A program made the translations under genes and the position numbers. A stretch of DNA of 64,000 bases from Aegilops tauschii subsp. strangulata (Eukaryota; Streptophyta; Magnoliopsida; Poales; Poaceae). The notes under the pieces were generated by a model, which saw only the letters and a list, made by a program, of their open reading frames with translations, did not search any database and was not told the DNA's origin. Every line of letters starts with the position of its first letter. The stretch's first letter is position 1. Shown in pieces: positions 36,506 to 48,959 of the stretch. The DNA is taken from the NCBI RefSeq assembly GCF_002575655.3, contig NC_053037.3, positions 322,303,294-322,367,293 on the forward strand, written 5' to 3'.

Positions 36506-38760
36506 ATGGCTCCATCAATCATCTACAACAATGTTGTCGCGAAGGAGATTTTTCTCCCTGGCCAGATCTTTGTATTCGGCGGCTTCGCACTGCATGCCAA
36601 CTCGGTTGGCCACCTAGAGCAGATCGACAGCTACGCCCCGGGTCGCCAGATCAGTTTTGGAAATCTGAACTATGTCGCTGATATTCGGGGAGACTTGATC
36701 TTCCAAGGGTTCGCGACTCCAGCCACCACTCCGGCCTTAGATCCGGAGCACGTCACCAAGCCCGAAGACGGACTCTCTGCGGCTTTAAAGCTCAACACTG
36801 GAGAACTGAAGAGAATAGCGTCTCTGGCTGTCATCACAAAGCCGGACTCTTCCCCGGACACTAGCTCCGAACCCTCAAAGACCGCGCTATGCAAGCTCGG
36901 CCAGAAAACTTCTGTTCCTGACCAAACCTCTCTCTTAAAAGAGGCTTTGGACTTAATGCGGTCCCTCGCCATCACAGAGGAACCGCTTCCGAATTGCGCC
37001 CAGCCCAGACTAGGGGCTGAAAATAGGGAATTTTACTTCCCACCCACCACCCACTTCATAGCCAATGTCTAGGATCTAACCGACATGCTCGACTACGCCT
37101 CCAAAGACATCGATGGTATGGACGACGATGCCGGAGAGGAGCAGGCCCAAAACCCGACGGTCACCGGACGCTGGACGACCACTTCCTCATACGACGTATG
37201 CATGGTGGACACACCTAAAGAAGGCGACAGCGATGCCGAGAAGGACCCAGTCGAGGACGAACCTCCTGAGATACCACCAAAGCGTCGACGTCGGCTACGT
37301 CGCTCTAAATCGCGTCGCCAAAAAGACAGCAATACCGGCAGCAGAGACAATGATACTCCGGATAACGCCGAAGACCAAGAAGGCCCCATCGAACGAACAT
37401 CCGAACAGGATGATCGGAAGGACGGGCAAATCGACCCTGACGAACAAACAAGGAACAAAGACTCGGAGGATAGCAACTATCTACCACTCTCCGAGGATGA
37501 CGTGAGCCTCGACGACGAAGATTTCATCATGCTAGAGGAACCCCTCGAATAAGAGCGCTTTAAGCGCCGGCTAATAGCCACGGCAAGAAGCCTAAAAAAG
37601 AAACAACAGAAGCTTCAAGCTGACCAAGATCTGCTCAACGATAGATGGAATAATGTCCTGGCAGCTGAAGAATACGGCCTCGAACGCCCAACAAAGAGTT
37701 ACCCAAAGCGTAAGCTGCTACCTCAATTCGACAATGAGGCGTTGGAGCATAGACCACCCGCGCGTAATGCGGCTGACGGACCCGACCGACCACCACGTGG
37801 CCGGGACAGAATGGCAACTCAAGCCGAACACCAGCCCGCACCACCTCGCCGTAAAAGCAGAGAAACAACAGCTCAAGGATACACATATGACCTACAACAG
37901 GACCTGGAAAATAGAGCAGGTCAGACCAGATCAATCTACGGATCGCGGGGGTGTGCCCCGGCGCGAGAGGACGGCTATCAAACCTGGCGCGACAAGCATA
38001 ACCACGCCCGGGCCGAAAAACCGCATACAGACTTCATCTGAACTGCGTCGTGACATGGCCCGGTACAGAGGCGCCGCACACCCCCTATGCTTCACCGTTG
38101 AGGCAATGGAGCACCAGTTCCCAAAAGGGTTTAAACCCGTGAACATTGAATCATACGACGGCACAAAAGATCCCGCAGTATGGATTGAATATTTCCTTCT
38201 CCACATTCACATGGCTCGCGGTGATGATCTACACGCCATCAAATACCTTCCCCTAAAACTTAAGGGGCCAGCTCGGCACTGGTTAAACAGCCTCCCAGAA
38301 AACTCTATTGGAAGATGGGAAGACTTGGAAGATGCCTTTAGAGACAACTTCCAAGGCACTTATATCCGGCCTCCGGATTCCGATGACCTCAGTCATATAG
38401 TCCAACAGCACGGAGAGTCGGCCAGGAAATTCTAGACCAGGTTCCTAATTAAAAAGAACCAGATTGTTGACTGTCCGGATGCCGAAGCCCTAGCGGCCTT
38501 TAAACACAGCATCCACGACAAATGGCTCGCCCGACACCTCGGCCAAGAAAAGCCGAAGTCCATGGCAGCCCTTACAACACTAATGACCCGCTTTTGCGCG
38601 GGCGAAGATAGCTGGTTAGCCCGTAGCGGCAACAGTACCAGCGACCCCAGCACTTCCGAAGCCAGAAACAGCAACAGAAGGCCCCGATGCAACAAACATA
38701 AGCGCCGGAGCAACAATAATAATACAGAGGATATGACGGTCAACACCGGATTCAGTGGCT
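36506..38760 (+). pseudogene. Element E gag (broken)
   Basis: ATG at 36506 opens an N-terminal domain (APSIIYNNVVAKEIFLPGQ) that ends at TAG 37070. An acidic/basic linker (37085-37552, with KRRRRLRRSKSRR) stops at TAA. The capsid-like Retrotrans_gag part follows: NIESYDGTKDPAVWIEYFLL, LPENSIGRWEDLEDAF, then a TAG near 38435 and a further stop near 38765. The segment with PCQIHGTPDKPTN and SCWVFK lies just downstream and is a degenerate Cys/His motif. At least four in-frame stops are present. Confidence 0.78.
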
Positions 38761-39752
38761 CCTAATCCGGTCAACGGAAGAAGCCATTCAAACGAAACAA
38801 AGACGGTTCATCAAGCCTGGACCGAATACTTGATCGACCTTGCCAGATCCACGGCACCCCTGACAAGCCTACCAACGACACTAACAAAAGTTGTTGGGTC
38901 TTCAAACAGGCCGGCAAGTTAAATGCCGAAGATAAGGAGAAAGGGTCGCCCAGCGAGGATGACGATGATGAACCTCGCGCACCGAAAACAGGGGGACAGA
39001 AGAAATTTCCCCCCGAAGTCAAAACGGTGAATATGATATACGTCACTCATATCCCCAAAAGGGAGCGCAAGCGCACGCTAAGGGACATCTATGTGATAGA
39101 GCCAGTCGCCCCAAAATTCAACCCATTGTCGGCCTGCCCGATCACCTTCGATCGCAGGGACCATCCGACCAGTATCCGTCACAGAGGTTCGGCCGCATTA
39201 GTCCTCAACCCAATCATCGATGGATTCCACCTTACGCGAGTCCTCATGGACGGCGGCAGTAGCCTTAACCTGCTCTATCAGGACACAGTCCGCAAGATGG
39301 GTATTGATCCGTCAAAAGTCAATCCAACTAAAACTACCTTTAAAGGAGTAATACCTGGTGTAGAGGCCCGCTGCACGGGCTCAATCACATTGGAGGTCGT
39401 CTTCAATTCGCCGGACAACTTCCGCAGTGAAGACTTGATCTTTGACATCGTCCCCTTCTGCAGTGGCTACCATGCGATGCTCGGATGAACCGCGTTCGCT
39501 CGCTTTAATGCGATCCCACACTATGCCTATCTCAAACTCAAGATGCCCGGACCATGTGGTGTTATAACAGTCAATGGAAACATGGAACGCTCCCTCCGTA
39601 CTAAGGAGCACACCGCGGCCCTGCCAGCAGAGGTACAGGGTGGCCTTATCAAGCCAACTATTACATCGGCGGCCAAGTCCCCGGACACCATCAAACGATT
39701 CCGGACTACCCCTCAACATGATAGTCCAGCCTGTCAGGAGCTCGACTAGCAA
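38761..39752 (+). pseudogene. Element E protease region
   Basis: The retropepsin loop VLMDGGSSLNLLYQD and the downstream FCSGYHAMLG lie in the 39027-39488 frame. A TGA at 39486-39488 falls where the family has GR in the ILGR signature. The frame then continues to 39749 as a tail. Nothing resembling RT follows. Confidence 0.75.
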
Positions 39753-41011
39753 TCCGGCCTCCATCGCAGCCCCAACCGAATTGCGGCATACGTACCACGC
39801 GTACATCACTACGCGTTAAAGATACCATGGGCAATGATGGAGGCATAGCACGGATACAGTCCAGAATATGGCTCCACCCTATCTGCACCCTGATATTTCT
39901 TTTCCTCTTATTTCTATTTTCACAGGTTCCTTACAACCCACGTCATCTTTCGGCGGTACCAAGGGCCTTTTTCTAAGCCCGTCATGAAAACCCGATGGTT
40001 GATCCTTTTGAAGGATAATATGCCAAGGGAAAAAGCAGCATAGCTACGTGGCAGAGCATCTAAAGGATCTTTAATGATCGCTGCTTTCTTCTTTAGGACC
40101 CATACGCAGCTTTCCCTCGTGCTCGGCATGTAAAATAGCCTCGATGCTTATAGAATTATCTGTAAAAATACGTTTTCACGTATCAAGCAGACTATAATGG
40201 AAACCGTTTTTCTACCCAACCTACTCGGTGCTGGCTTATTCCTTAATTTGTATTTCCTCTTCTTTGTCCTATTGCCACGAACAGCTCGTCTTGACTTAAA
40301 TCGCCAGGGGCTCCATTCGGCCACGTACAGGGCTTCAATAAATAGTAGTAAGTCTGAACACTTTTATAGTACAATTCGGCGTCACGAATTAAGCATTATA
40401 TGCATCGGCTCTGAATCATGTCTTTGGTCAATAGTTGGGTTGCCCGGCTCCTGTGGTTATTGCCTTACGTTCCGCTTGTTCGACTAAGGGAGTAAAGGGA
40501 GAACTACTGCGATTGTGTTTCCGGCTCATCCGGATAAACACCTCAGTAGAGAAAGACGAAAACTGACTGTCATGGTGCGGCAAGAGCTGGTCAGCTATTC
40601 GGAGACTAACTACAAATCTCTTGTGATTTTTCCGCTTTACGCAAGGGACCAGTCTTCGCCCGGTCAGCCATGCACAACACCCAAAGTTCAGATAATTGAA
40701 TCACACCAGGGGCTACGCTTACAACCTCATTGTCAAACTCTTATGGCTAAGTGAGAGTGATAAAGCCACATAGTTTGATTGCCTAGTTCGCCGCACTAAC
40801 GCCTCCTTTAAGGACCAAATCTGATGGATTAAGAGTGTTAGGTGCTATTCCGAACACCCCCGTACTACCTACGTGGGGGCTGAAGCCGACGACTGGCCAA
40901 CTCTCAGATATCATAAACGGCCGCACAAGAGGAAAAATTTGAGGTAAGACAAGCAACATATTACACATAAGTCTTGTTTCACAATACATAGTTCGGACAG
41001 TCAAGTTACAT
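39753..41011. other. Element E non-coding spacer (no pol)
   Basis: No RT, RNase H or integrase motif is found in any frame. No repeat stands out. This is where pol would lie in a complete element. Confidence 0.65.
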
Positions 41012-44000
41012 TCATTCAAAAATAATGTCCTTCGAGCACTGGCCCTCTACAATGCGGGATCCTTCGAGGACATCACTGAAATACCACTCCGGCGTGCGGT
41101 GCTCCTTACCTGCGGGCGGCCCCTCGGTTGCAAGCTTGACGGCGTTCATCTTCGCCCACTGCACCTTGACACGGGCAAAGGCCATTCGTGCACCTTCGAT
41201 GCAGACCAACCACTTTACGGCATCGAGCCGAGGGCAGGCACTGACCAGCCGCCTAACGAGGCCGAAGTAGCTACTGGGCATGGGTTCGGCGGGCCAAAGA
41301 CGGATTATCAAATCCCTCATGGCCAATTCGGCTACCCTATGCAGTTTGGTCAATTGTTTCAGCTGATCGCTGAGGGGCACGGGATGCTCTGGCGCAAGGT
41401 ACTGCGACCAAAACAGCTTCTTCATTGAACTCTCCTCTTCGGCTCGGAAGAACTCCGCAGCATCAGCAATACTCCGGGGCAGGTCCGCAAACGCTCCTGG
41501 AGAACTCCAAATCTGGGTTAGCAAGATATACCTTTTTCTCACGAATTTGCTCAGCATGTTAAAGGCCTTACCCGCCGCAATCTGCTTTGCCTCTTGGATC
41601 TCCCGGACAGCGCTTTGGGCTTCGGCCCGGGCCTCCTGTGCACTCTGGAGTGCCTTAGCAAGTTCGGAACCTTGCTCCGAAATTTTGCGCTCTAAAGACT
41701 CAGATTTGCCTATGGCATCCTTGATCTCTTGCTGGACTTCCTCCACCCGTGATTCATGTTTAAGGAGGGAGGCTCGCTCCTCCTCCGCCTCCTTCTGGGC
41801 TTCGACCAACGCATTCTTGAGGGTCTCGACCTCTGCCGCGTCAGCTGTGAGCATTATTATAAAAGCTCATTCAGATAACAATTCAGATCTGATCTCATTT
41901 CAGACATGTTTTCGGTATCACATACCTTGTTTTTCCTCTAACTTCCGCTTCAGCTCGGACGCTTCGGCGGCATGGGAAGCTGACGCCTGCATCGCAGCCT
42001 ATTTGTTCAAATAGATATGTATGTTAACCTCCTACGTGAGTTGTTAGATACTCTGTTCGGTCTTTCTTTCCGAACACTGAACAGAGTCTCAGGGGCTACT
42101 ATCTATACAACAGGCATTCCTCTCATACATAGCTACAAAGCATTATTTCACATACCTCAAAGCCTCTCAGAAGGCTAGTGTAGGCTTCGTTCTGTCCGCT
42201 TTTCATGGACTGAACCTTTTCAATCACCGTACCCATAAGGGTATGATGCTCTTCCACAATGGTGGCGCTCTGAAGCGCTTCCACCAGAGTGTCCGGCACC
42301 TCCGCATTGACAGAAGTCGCAGGTGGGGTGGGCGCGCCCCCTTCTTTCGAAGGAGGCTGCTCATCTGTCTCTGGAGCCATATGGGTCTCCGGAATGACAT
42401 TTGGTTGGGGGCCAAATCGGGAATGGCCCCGTCTCCAGTCTCCATGGGGGTCGGTTCCCCCATGTTCTCGACTGCAGGGGTGTCACCCTTCGGCGCCGTC
42501 TTGGCAGCCTCCGGCACCTCTCCCTGTTCCGGAAGGGTCCTTCGGGATGACATCTCGGTGTTATCCACAGCAGTGAGGGAGGAAGCTGGTGGAGGTGACT
42601 CGCTGTCCATTATGTTCGGACCCAGCGAATTCCCAAAAGAGGAAGATCGCTGGGGGAGGACATGAACCAGACTGCAGCACGCAATTTAAACGTACTACAA
42701 CCATAAGGAAGAAAAGTCGGGTATATATATAGATACCTTTGAGTACTTACCATCCGGCCAGGGGCTTCATCCTGGGGCACCACTCGTCGGCGTCCGACTC
42801 GGAGTCATCCGTAAGGGAGGTCCTCCCTTTCTTGGACGCTTCCGCCTCTAGATCGGCGGAAGCTGCCCTCTTCTTCTCCCCCTTAGGGGAGGAGTGCTCT
42901 CTTCTTCCTCCTCTTCCTCTTCATCAGGGGAGGAAAGAGTTTCGGTGTCTTTGAACACTATGTCCGAAGCACCTTTACGGCGGAGGCCACTCTTGGCCTC
43001 CTTGCCCTTCTTCTTGGCCTTCTTTTCCGGCGCCTGGTACGACGCCGGGACCAGCATCCTCGTCAACAGAGGAATAGTTGAGTCTTCGGGCAGCGGAGCC
43101 GGACGGTGAATCTGTTCTGCTTTCTTTGTCCAGCCCTGTAAAGAAAATGGGGAGTTTAGTATGCTGCTTGGACTTGCAAAGTAAGGTTATCAAAGAACTT
43201 ACGGGGGTCGCAGCGTGGGTGCAGTCGTAGCCGAGGTCTTCGGTTGTCTCCGGCCATGACTTCTGGGTCTTGAAAAGCATCTTCCACATGTCTTTGTGCT
43301 TTGTGCCAAAGAACCGCTGCAGGGTCCGAGGACCAGCCGGGTTGAACTCCCACATGAACTCTTGACGCGTCTGTCAGGGGAGAATCCGGCGAAAGAGCAT
43401 CACCTGGATCACACTAGCAAGGCTGGTATTCTTTTCTACCATGCTCTTGATACGCTTCTGCAGCATCATTACCTCGTCAGACGACACCTAGTCCAGGCCC
43501 TTGTTGAGCCAGGATGCCAGCCGCATTGGAAGTCCGGACTTGAACTCAGTAGGAACGGACCACGTGAAGTCACGGGGCTCTGTGACTTAGGACCACTCCT
43601 GCTGCCATCCCTTCACAGTCTGCACGAAGGTGCCCTTGGGCCAGGTGACGTTGGGAAGCTTGCTCACCATAGCGCCTCCGCAATCCGTGTGCTAGACGTC
43701 CACCACTTTCGGCTTCATGTTGAAGACCTTGAGCCATAGGCCGAAGTGGGGGGAAATGCGGAGGAATGCCTCGCATACGATGATAAACACCGAAATGTTG
43801 AGGAAGGAATTTAGGGCTAGATCATGGAAATCTAGCCCGTAGTAGAACATGAGGCCGCGGACGAAAGGATGAAGGGGAAACCTCAGTCCGCGGAGGAAAT
43901 GAGGGATAAACACTACCCTCTCGTTGGGCTTTGGTGTGGGGATGAATTGCTTTTTGGCCGGGAGCCGGTGGGCGATCCCCTTGGCCAGGTACCCCGCTTC

Positions 44001-44157
44001 CCAGAGTTCCTTGATGTTTCTCTCCATAACGGAGGAAGCCATCCACTTGCCCTGCGCTCCGGATCCAGACATGGCTGGAGTACTTTCTGGGAACGGAGAG
44101 GATTGAAGCTTGGGCACTGGAGCTTGAGGGCGGATGGGCTGAGGAAGAGGAAGGCAT
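41012..44157 (-). pseudogene. Antisense spliced ORF of element E
   Basis: It runs opposite to gag. The N-terminal part (about 44157-43692) carries the Transposase_28-like block: RFPLHPFVRGLMFYYGLDFH, FLNISVFIIVCEAFL, GLWLKVF. It continues in pieces to 43144 (NPAGPRTLQRFFGTKHKDMW) with stops near 43691, 43590, 43490 and 43370. An intron with GTAAGT donor (near 43203) and TTTACAG acceptor (near 43140) is visible. The 3' part (41854-41012, 280 codons open) has a coiled coil followed by a conserved globular end (SQYLAPEHPVPLSDQLKQL, PEWYFSDVLEG). Function unknown. Same family as the antisense ORFs of B and C. Confidence 0.75.
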
Positions 44158-44617
44158 GGGGTAAAAAGGGGGAACCTTATCTCCTTATAAAGGCAGTGAA
44201 TATCATGCGTCCCCTACGAGCCTTAAAGCTCGCCTATTCCCGAGGGGTCATGCAAAACGACACGGTTGGGTTTCCCAAACCCGTATTGATGAGAATCCCA
44301 TAATAAGGGGGCATGATCTCTGCTTTGACAAAACGTGTCGCTGGAGGCTGCATCTCGAAACGCGAAACGGGAGGCCAAAAAACGGTTCGGAATAATAAAG
44401 AGGCTGGACATAACGTCACACCAGTAAAATCATCAGAAGATTGAACTTGCTTAAAGTATTTTGCCCTTGTGGTTCCGGATTGTGACTATTATACAGAGTC
44501 GGATATAGAACTGGTGATCAACTACTTTGAAGTGTTCGGAGGATGAACCCGCCTTGCAATGCCGAAGACAATCTGCAAGCCGGACACATTGTCATTGAAG
44601 CCTGGTTTAGGGGCTAC
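44158..44617. other. Element E: region between antisense ORF start and 3' LTR
   Basis: Non-coding. It must contain any promoter of the antisense ORF. It ends in GGTTTAGGGGCTAC (44604-44617), the likely polypurine tract for plus-strand synthesis. Confidence 0.55.
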
Positions 44618-45089
44618 TGAGGGAGTCTCGGATTACGGGGTCCTCGGGCGTCCGGGCTATGTGACGTGGGCCGGACTAATGGGCCGTGAAAATACAAGAC
44701 GGAAGACTTTTCCCCGTGTCCGGATGGGACTCTCCTTGGCGTGGAAGGCAAGCTTGGCCTGCGGATGTGAAGATTCCTTTCTTTGTAAACCAACTCTGTA
44801 CAACCCTAGCCCCCTCCGGTGTCTATATAAACCGGAGGGTTTAGTCCGTAGAGGCAATCATAATCAGACAGGCTAGACATCTAGGGTTTAGCCATTACGA
44901 TCTCAAGGTAGATCAACTCTTGTAAGCCCTATACTCATCAAAGTCAATCAAGCAGGAAGTAGGGTATTACCTCCATCAAGAGGGCCCAAACCTGGGTAAA
45001 CATTGTGTCCCCTGCCTCCTGTTACCCTTGATCCTTAGACGCATAGTTCGGGACCCCCTAACCGAGATCTGCCGGTTTTGACACCGACA
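44618..45089 (+). repeat. Element E 3' LTR
   Basis: TGAGGGAGTCTCGG ... CACCGACA. TATATAA is at 44824-44830. Confidence 0.93.
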
Positions 45090-48000
45090 CCTGCTGCCCT
45101 CAAGGGACTCCTCCAGAGTGGTCAGCTTCAGTTTCAGATCGGCAATGGAGTCGTTGGCGGAGGAGAGCTGTTGGGTCTTGTCGGAGATGGTAGTTTGGAA
45201 CTCCGCCAAGGTATACATGGTTTTCTCTCTGTCGCTTTTAAGCTTCGAGATCTCCTTGTCGTGATTCTCCAGATCCTCCTCCAGCTTATCCACCTTCCCA
45301 GCCAGCTCGCTCTTGGCGGCCTCTACAGCTTCGGCAGCATCAACAGCTTCCTTCATCTTGCCGGCGTGGTCTAGCACCAGGCCATCAAGCGCTTTCTTGT
45401 GCTCCTGCTCTAGCCCTTGGGTCTGTTCTGCGACGAGCTTTTCAACTTCTTCGTCCTTGCCGCGGAGCTTGGCGGCAAGTGCCTCCTCGTGAGCAGCAAG
45501 GTCCTCTTCATGAGTGTTGAGTAGGACGCGGCGTTCCCTCAGCTGGGCATCTTCCTTGGCGGCCTGTTGAGCGGCCTCCTCATGTGCTTTCTCAACATCG
45601 GACTATTTCAGAAGAAGCTCGTATCAACGTTGGCCCAGCTGCTCCCGGCCGGTCCTCAGCTCTTGCCAGGCCTCATTGAACCAACTCTGTGTCTGCTCAA
45701 CATGCTTCTGGCGATCTGCCTCTACTGCGTCGACAACTGCAGCTCTAGAGTCCAGCTTCTCCTTTCGTGTGCGATGGAGTGCCTGGAGCTTCTGGAAGTT
45801 GTCGCTCATGGCCTAGAGGAGCTGATCTTCTTTGGATCTGCTACTGCTGGCACATGGCTCGCCGACAACCTTGAGCCCGGCAGCAACGATGACTTCTTCG
45901 TTCAAAGCTTCCCCCTCGGTTGGTGCTCTGGTGCTTGCCGTCCCTAGGATGCTGACGAACAGATTGTCGCCAATCTGCAGATAACTGCTTGAGGGGTGGG
46001 CTTCTGATGTTGACGGTTGGTCCTCAACCACCGTCTCCCAGGCAACTCGGGGCTCCGGGACCGATGTAGCACCAGGCGCTCCTGCGACAGGAATGCCGTT
46101 AGTACGGTCGCCGGTCTCCTTGCCGGCCTCCCCGGTAGACCCCTTGGCGGCCTCTTCATGCGCGTCCTTGGCAGCTTCGTCAGCAGTGACCTGGGTGGCC
46201 TCGGCGGCAGCATCCTTGGCGGTCTCCACGATGATGGCGTCAACGTTCGTCTGGTCCATCAAGGGGAGATCTAAAAGCCAAGGAGGAGAAACGATATGAA
46301 ACCAAAGTTGGAGTTCGAAGCAGAAAGAAAAGAGAAAAAGATCATACTGAAAAAATGACAAGTGCCAAGAAGCAGGCGGCTTACCTGAGTCGAGCTGTCG
46401 GGGGTTGGCTCCCTTCCCGGCAACATTTGCTGCCGGTACTCGTGCCTGTCGGCTCTTCCTCCACGAGGGGGGGGGGCTCGTCAGTGGAAGCCCTTGCCGG
46501 GGATCCCTCCCTGAGCGGTGTGGTTGACGGAGACATCATGTCGGGGGTGGCCCTCAGTGACCCCTCCTGTTGTTGTTCTTCTCCTGCAAATCCGACAAGG
46601 TTAGTAGCAAAGATACACACCCCAACGCCCGCCAGCGGGAAATGAGTAATGGGCTCACGCTGGGGGCTGGGTTGGGGCTGCGTCGTGGGCTGGGATCCGG
46701 GTTGATCGTGATCGTCTCCGGCGCACCTGAGGTGCTTGCCAGGGGCTCATCGCCCGTCCAGGTCTTGGCCTTTTTTGCCATCCTCCGTGCCAACGTTTCC
46801 GTGTCCCTACGGAGATAGGCCAAGACAAGGTCAAATAAGATAAGATAACCAAAACAGAGACTCAGGGGATGAAGAAAGCGGCAAGACAGTTACTCATCTT
46901 CTTCTTCTTCTGGCCTCTTCTCCCTCCTCAGGCTAAAAGAGGAGAGGTCAAAGTCGCCCTCTGCTATGATGTCTGTGCGAGGGGGTGGAGATGGAGACCT
47001 GGGTCGCTTGGCTGTGGCAGGAACGGCAGCCTGATGTGAGCTTGCTTCAGCTGCCGGCGCCGCCACGCGAGCCGTCCCCGCTACCTTCTTTGTCGCCGCC
47101 CTCGTCTGGCGCCCGGGTTGCTGTTGAGCTCCTTGCCGCTCCACAGCCTTGCCGGCAACATCCTTGCTGGGGCCCTCTTCGTGCGAACAAGCCTATCGGA
47201 CTGGCTCGCCAGAGATGGTGCGTCGAAGGACACGCTTCTTCTTTGGAGCTGGGGGCTCCTCATGCGGCTCCTCTTTAACCGTCTCTTCTGCTGTCTCTTC
47301 GGCAGAAGGGCCCCCGGCAGCTGCGCCACTGTGCTCCCCGGCAGGCCCCCTCCCCCCCGCTCGGCAAAGTCCTCCTCTACGCTGGCTTCATCTTCCATGA
47401 AGCCGACGCTGCCGGCCTCCTTGGCAAGGGCGACCTCTTCCGCCCTGCTAGCGATGCACACCACTTTTTCCTTGGTGGCGGGGCGGATGAAGCTTGTCTC
47501 TTCTTGGACGGCCTCCTCCGACAAGTTGTCGAAGGAATCCTCCACTTGCTCCGCGGATGGCTCGGTCGAAGTTTGATCAAGGCCATGGGCGTTGCACGGC
47601 GGCATCATGGCTATGATCAACGTCAGGGCAGTGTTGTTGCACAAGGGGATGACTCCCGCCGGCAACTTTGAACTTGTCGTCGACCCTGAACATCTTGTGG
47701 CAGAGGGCGGCGTGCTGCATCACCGTCAAGTTGTTGTTCAATCCAGGGCACAGCCTCATGATATCCGCTGCCTTCCAGTACTCCCAGGCCGGTCTCCCCT
47801 TGTTCTGCAGAGGGGCGATGCGGCGGCGAAGGAAATCAGCACCAACCATCTCGATTGTAAGCCCGGCAGTTTTGAGGCTCTTGATCCTGTCGATTGCGAT
47901 TGTGAGCTCCTTGTCTCGAGGGTCGAGGGTGCTCCAACCGTTGCGGCGAGTCAGCTTCGTTTGCTGGGGCATGCAAAACGGCATCAGATCTTCCTCCATG

Positions 48001-48560
48001 ATCTAGCACCACCAGCCCCGCCACTCATCCCACTTCTCGCGCCAGAGCACGTCGGGGTATGTCTCCTTGTTCCATGCCCTTGGAATTCAGGCGACGTAGC
48101 CGGAGATGGCCTCTCCTGGCTGGATCTAAGGAATGAAGAAGTGGCAGAAGAGGGCCGTGATGGGGACCACGCCGGCAAAGTTATCGCAGAGGTGGACGAA
48201 GGTGGACATGCAAGCTACTGCATTCGGTGTGAAACCCAGGAGGTGGAACTCGAATGTGAACATGATGTCGACGAACAAATCAGAAAATGGGGGGCAAAGC
48301 CCGTTGTAGAGGTAATCAACGAAGAAGGGGAATTTATCTGGGCCTGACTCGGCGTGGGAAGCAGGGATGACGCGCGTAGCAGGATGCCCCTTCGTCGCTC
48401 TTCCCCACATGCTCAGGTACCGGTCCTTCAGCGCGTGCGCGTCGAGCATCACAGCGAAGACGACGTTCTTCTTTCGCATCTTCACCAACTCGCTCTCCGG
48501 CACATCTTTGACCTTGCCCGCCTTGGGCGCCTCCTTGCCCTTGCTTGACTTGGGCGCCAT

Positions 48561-48959
48561 AGCATCAAGGGGACGACAGGAGACCGAGGACGGCGGGAGC
48601 GTGGAGGCGGCAGATGGGAGAAGAAGCTCTGGTTTGGGCTCAGGGAAGAAGATGATGGTGGTTCCTAGATTGGAATGGGTCAGGGGTAAAAGGAGCGGCG
48701 CCTTTGCGAATTCCTCTTTTTTATGTTGAAGGCGCGGGGCTGCCTCACTACTGTTTGATCTGAAGGCATTCTCGCAGGCGTGCTGCTGCTGCGACCATTC
48801 CGCGCATGCACCCCACGTCGCGCACTCAATGCGGATCATGGGGAAGCACAACAAACGAGATGATTACAGCAGTTAACCCCTCCCACGCGTGCCCGCGTAA
48901 TGTTTGGGCCTAGCCCAACAACACCTCGCACTCGTGTGTGGCCCAGGCCCGGGGGCTCC
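48561..48959. other. Element B: upstream region of antisense ORF and PPT
   Basis: No coding frame of quality. It ends in GGCCCGGGGGCTCC (48946-48959), the likely polypurine tract of element B directly before its 3' LTR. Confidence 0.55.

Larger units (their letters stand above)
35988..45089 (+). mobile_element. Element E: gag-protease-only Tat-type retrotransposon
   Basis: LTRs 35988-36458 and 44618-45089 (about 470 bp) are flanked by perfect CCTGC copies (35983-35987 and 45090-45094). The interior has gag and protease on the plus strand and an antisense spliced ORF. There is no RT, RNase H or integrase in the 1.3 kb that separates them. The copy must rely on enzymes from elsewhere. It sits in the antisense ORF of element B. 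By eye the LTRs differ at about two dozen sites. Confidence 0.92.
35501..48560 (-). pseudogene. Antisense spliced ORF of element B, split by element E
   Basis: It starts at the ATG at 48560 (MAPKSSKGKEAPK) and runs opposite to pol. The N-terminal part (48560-48126, then 47999-47577) matches the Transposase_28 'putative gypsy type transposon' domain: FPFFVDYLYNGLC, HLLGFTPNAVACMSTFVHLC. A Pro/Ser/Lys-rich middle follows. Canonical GT-AG introns are visible at 46893-46807, 46658-46584 and 46384-46271. The C-terminal half is a long coiled coil (45830-45095). Element E interrupts it at 45090; the last exon resumes at 35987 and ends near 35501. Stops near 48126, 48060, 48005 and 45812 make this copy non-functional. 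The role of these antisense proteins is not established. Confidence 0.7.

Noticed and set aside
41025..41428. Plus-strand frames opposite element E's antisense ORF
   Set aside because: The minus strand carries the recognisable coiled coil and conserved block; the plus-strand frames are its complement.
47592..48347. 251-codon plus-strand frame in element B
   Set aside because: It is the complement of the Transposase_28-like antisense exon, which has the conserved motifs.
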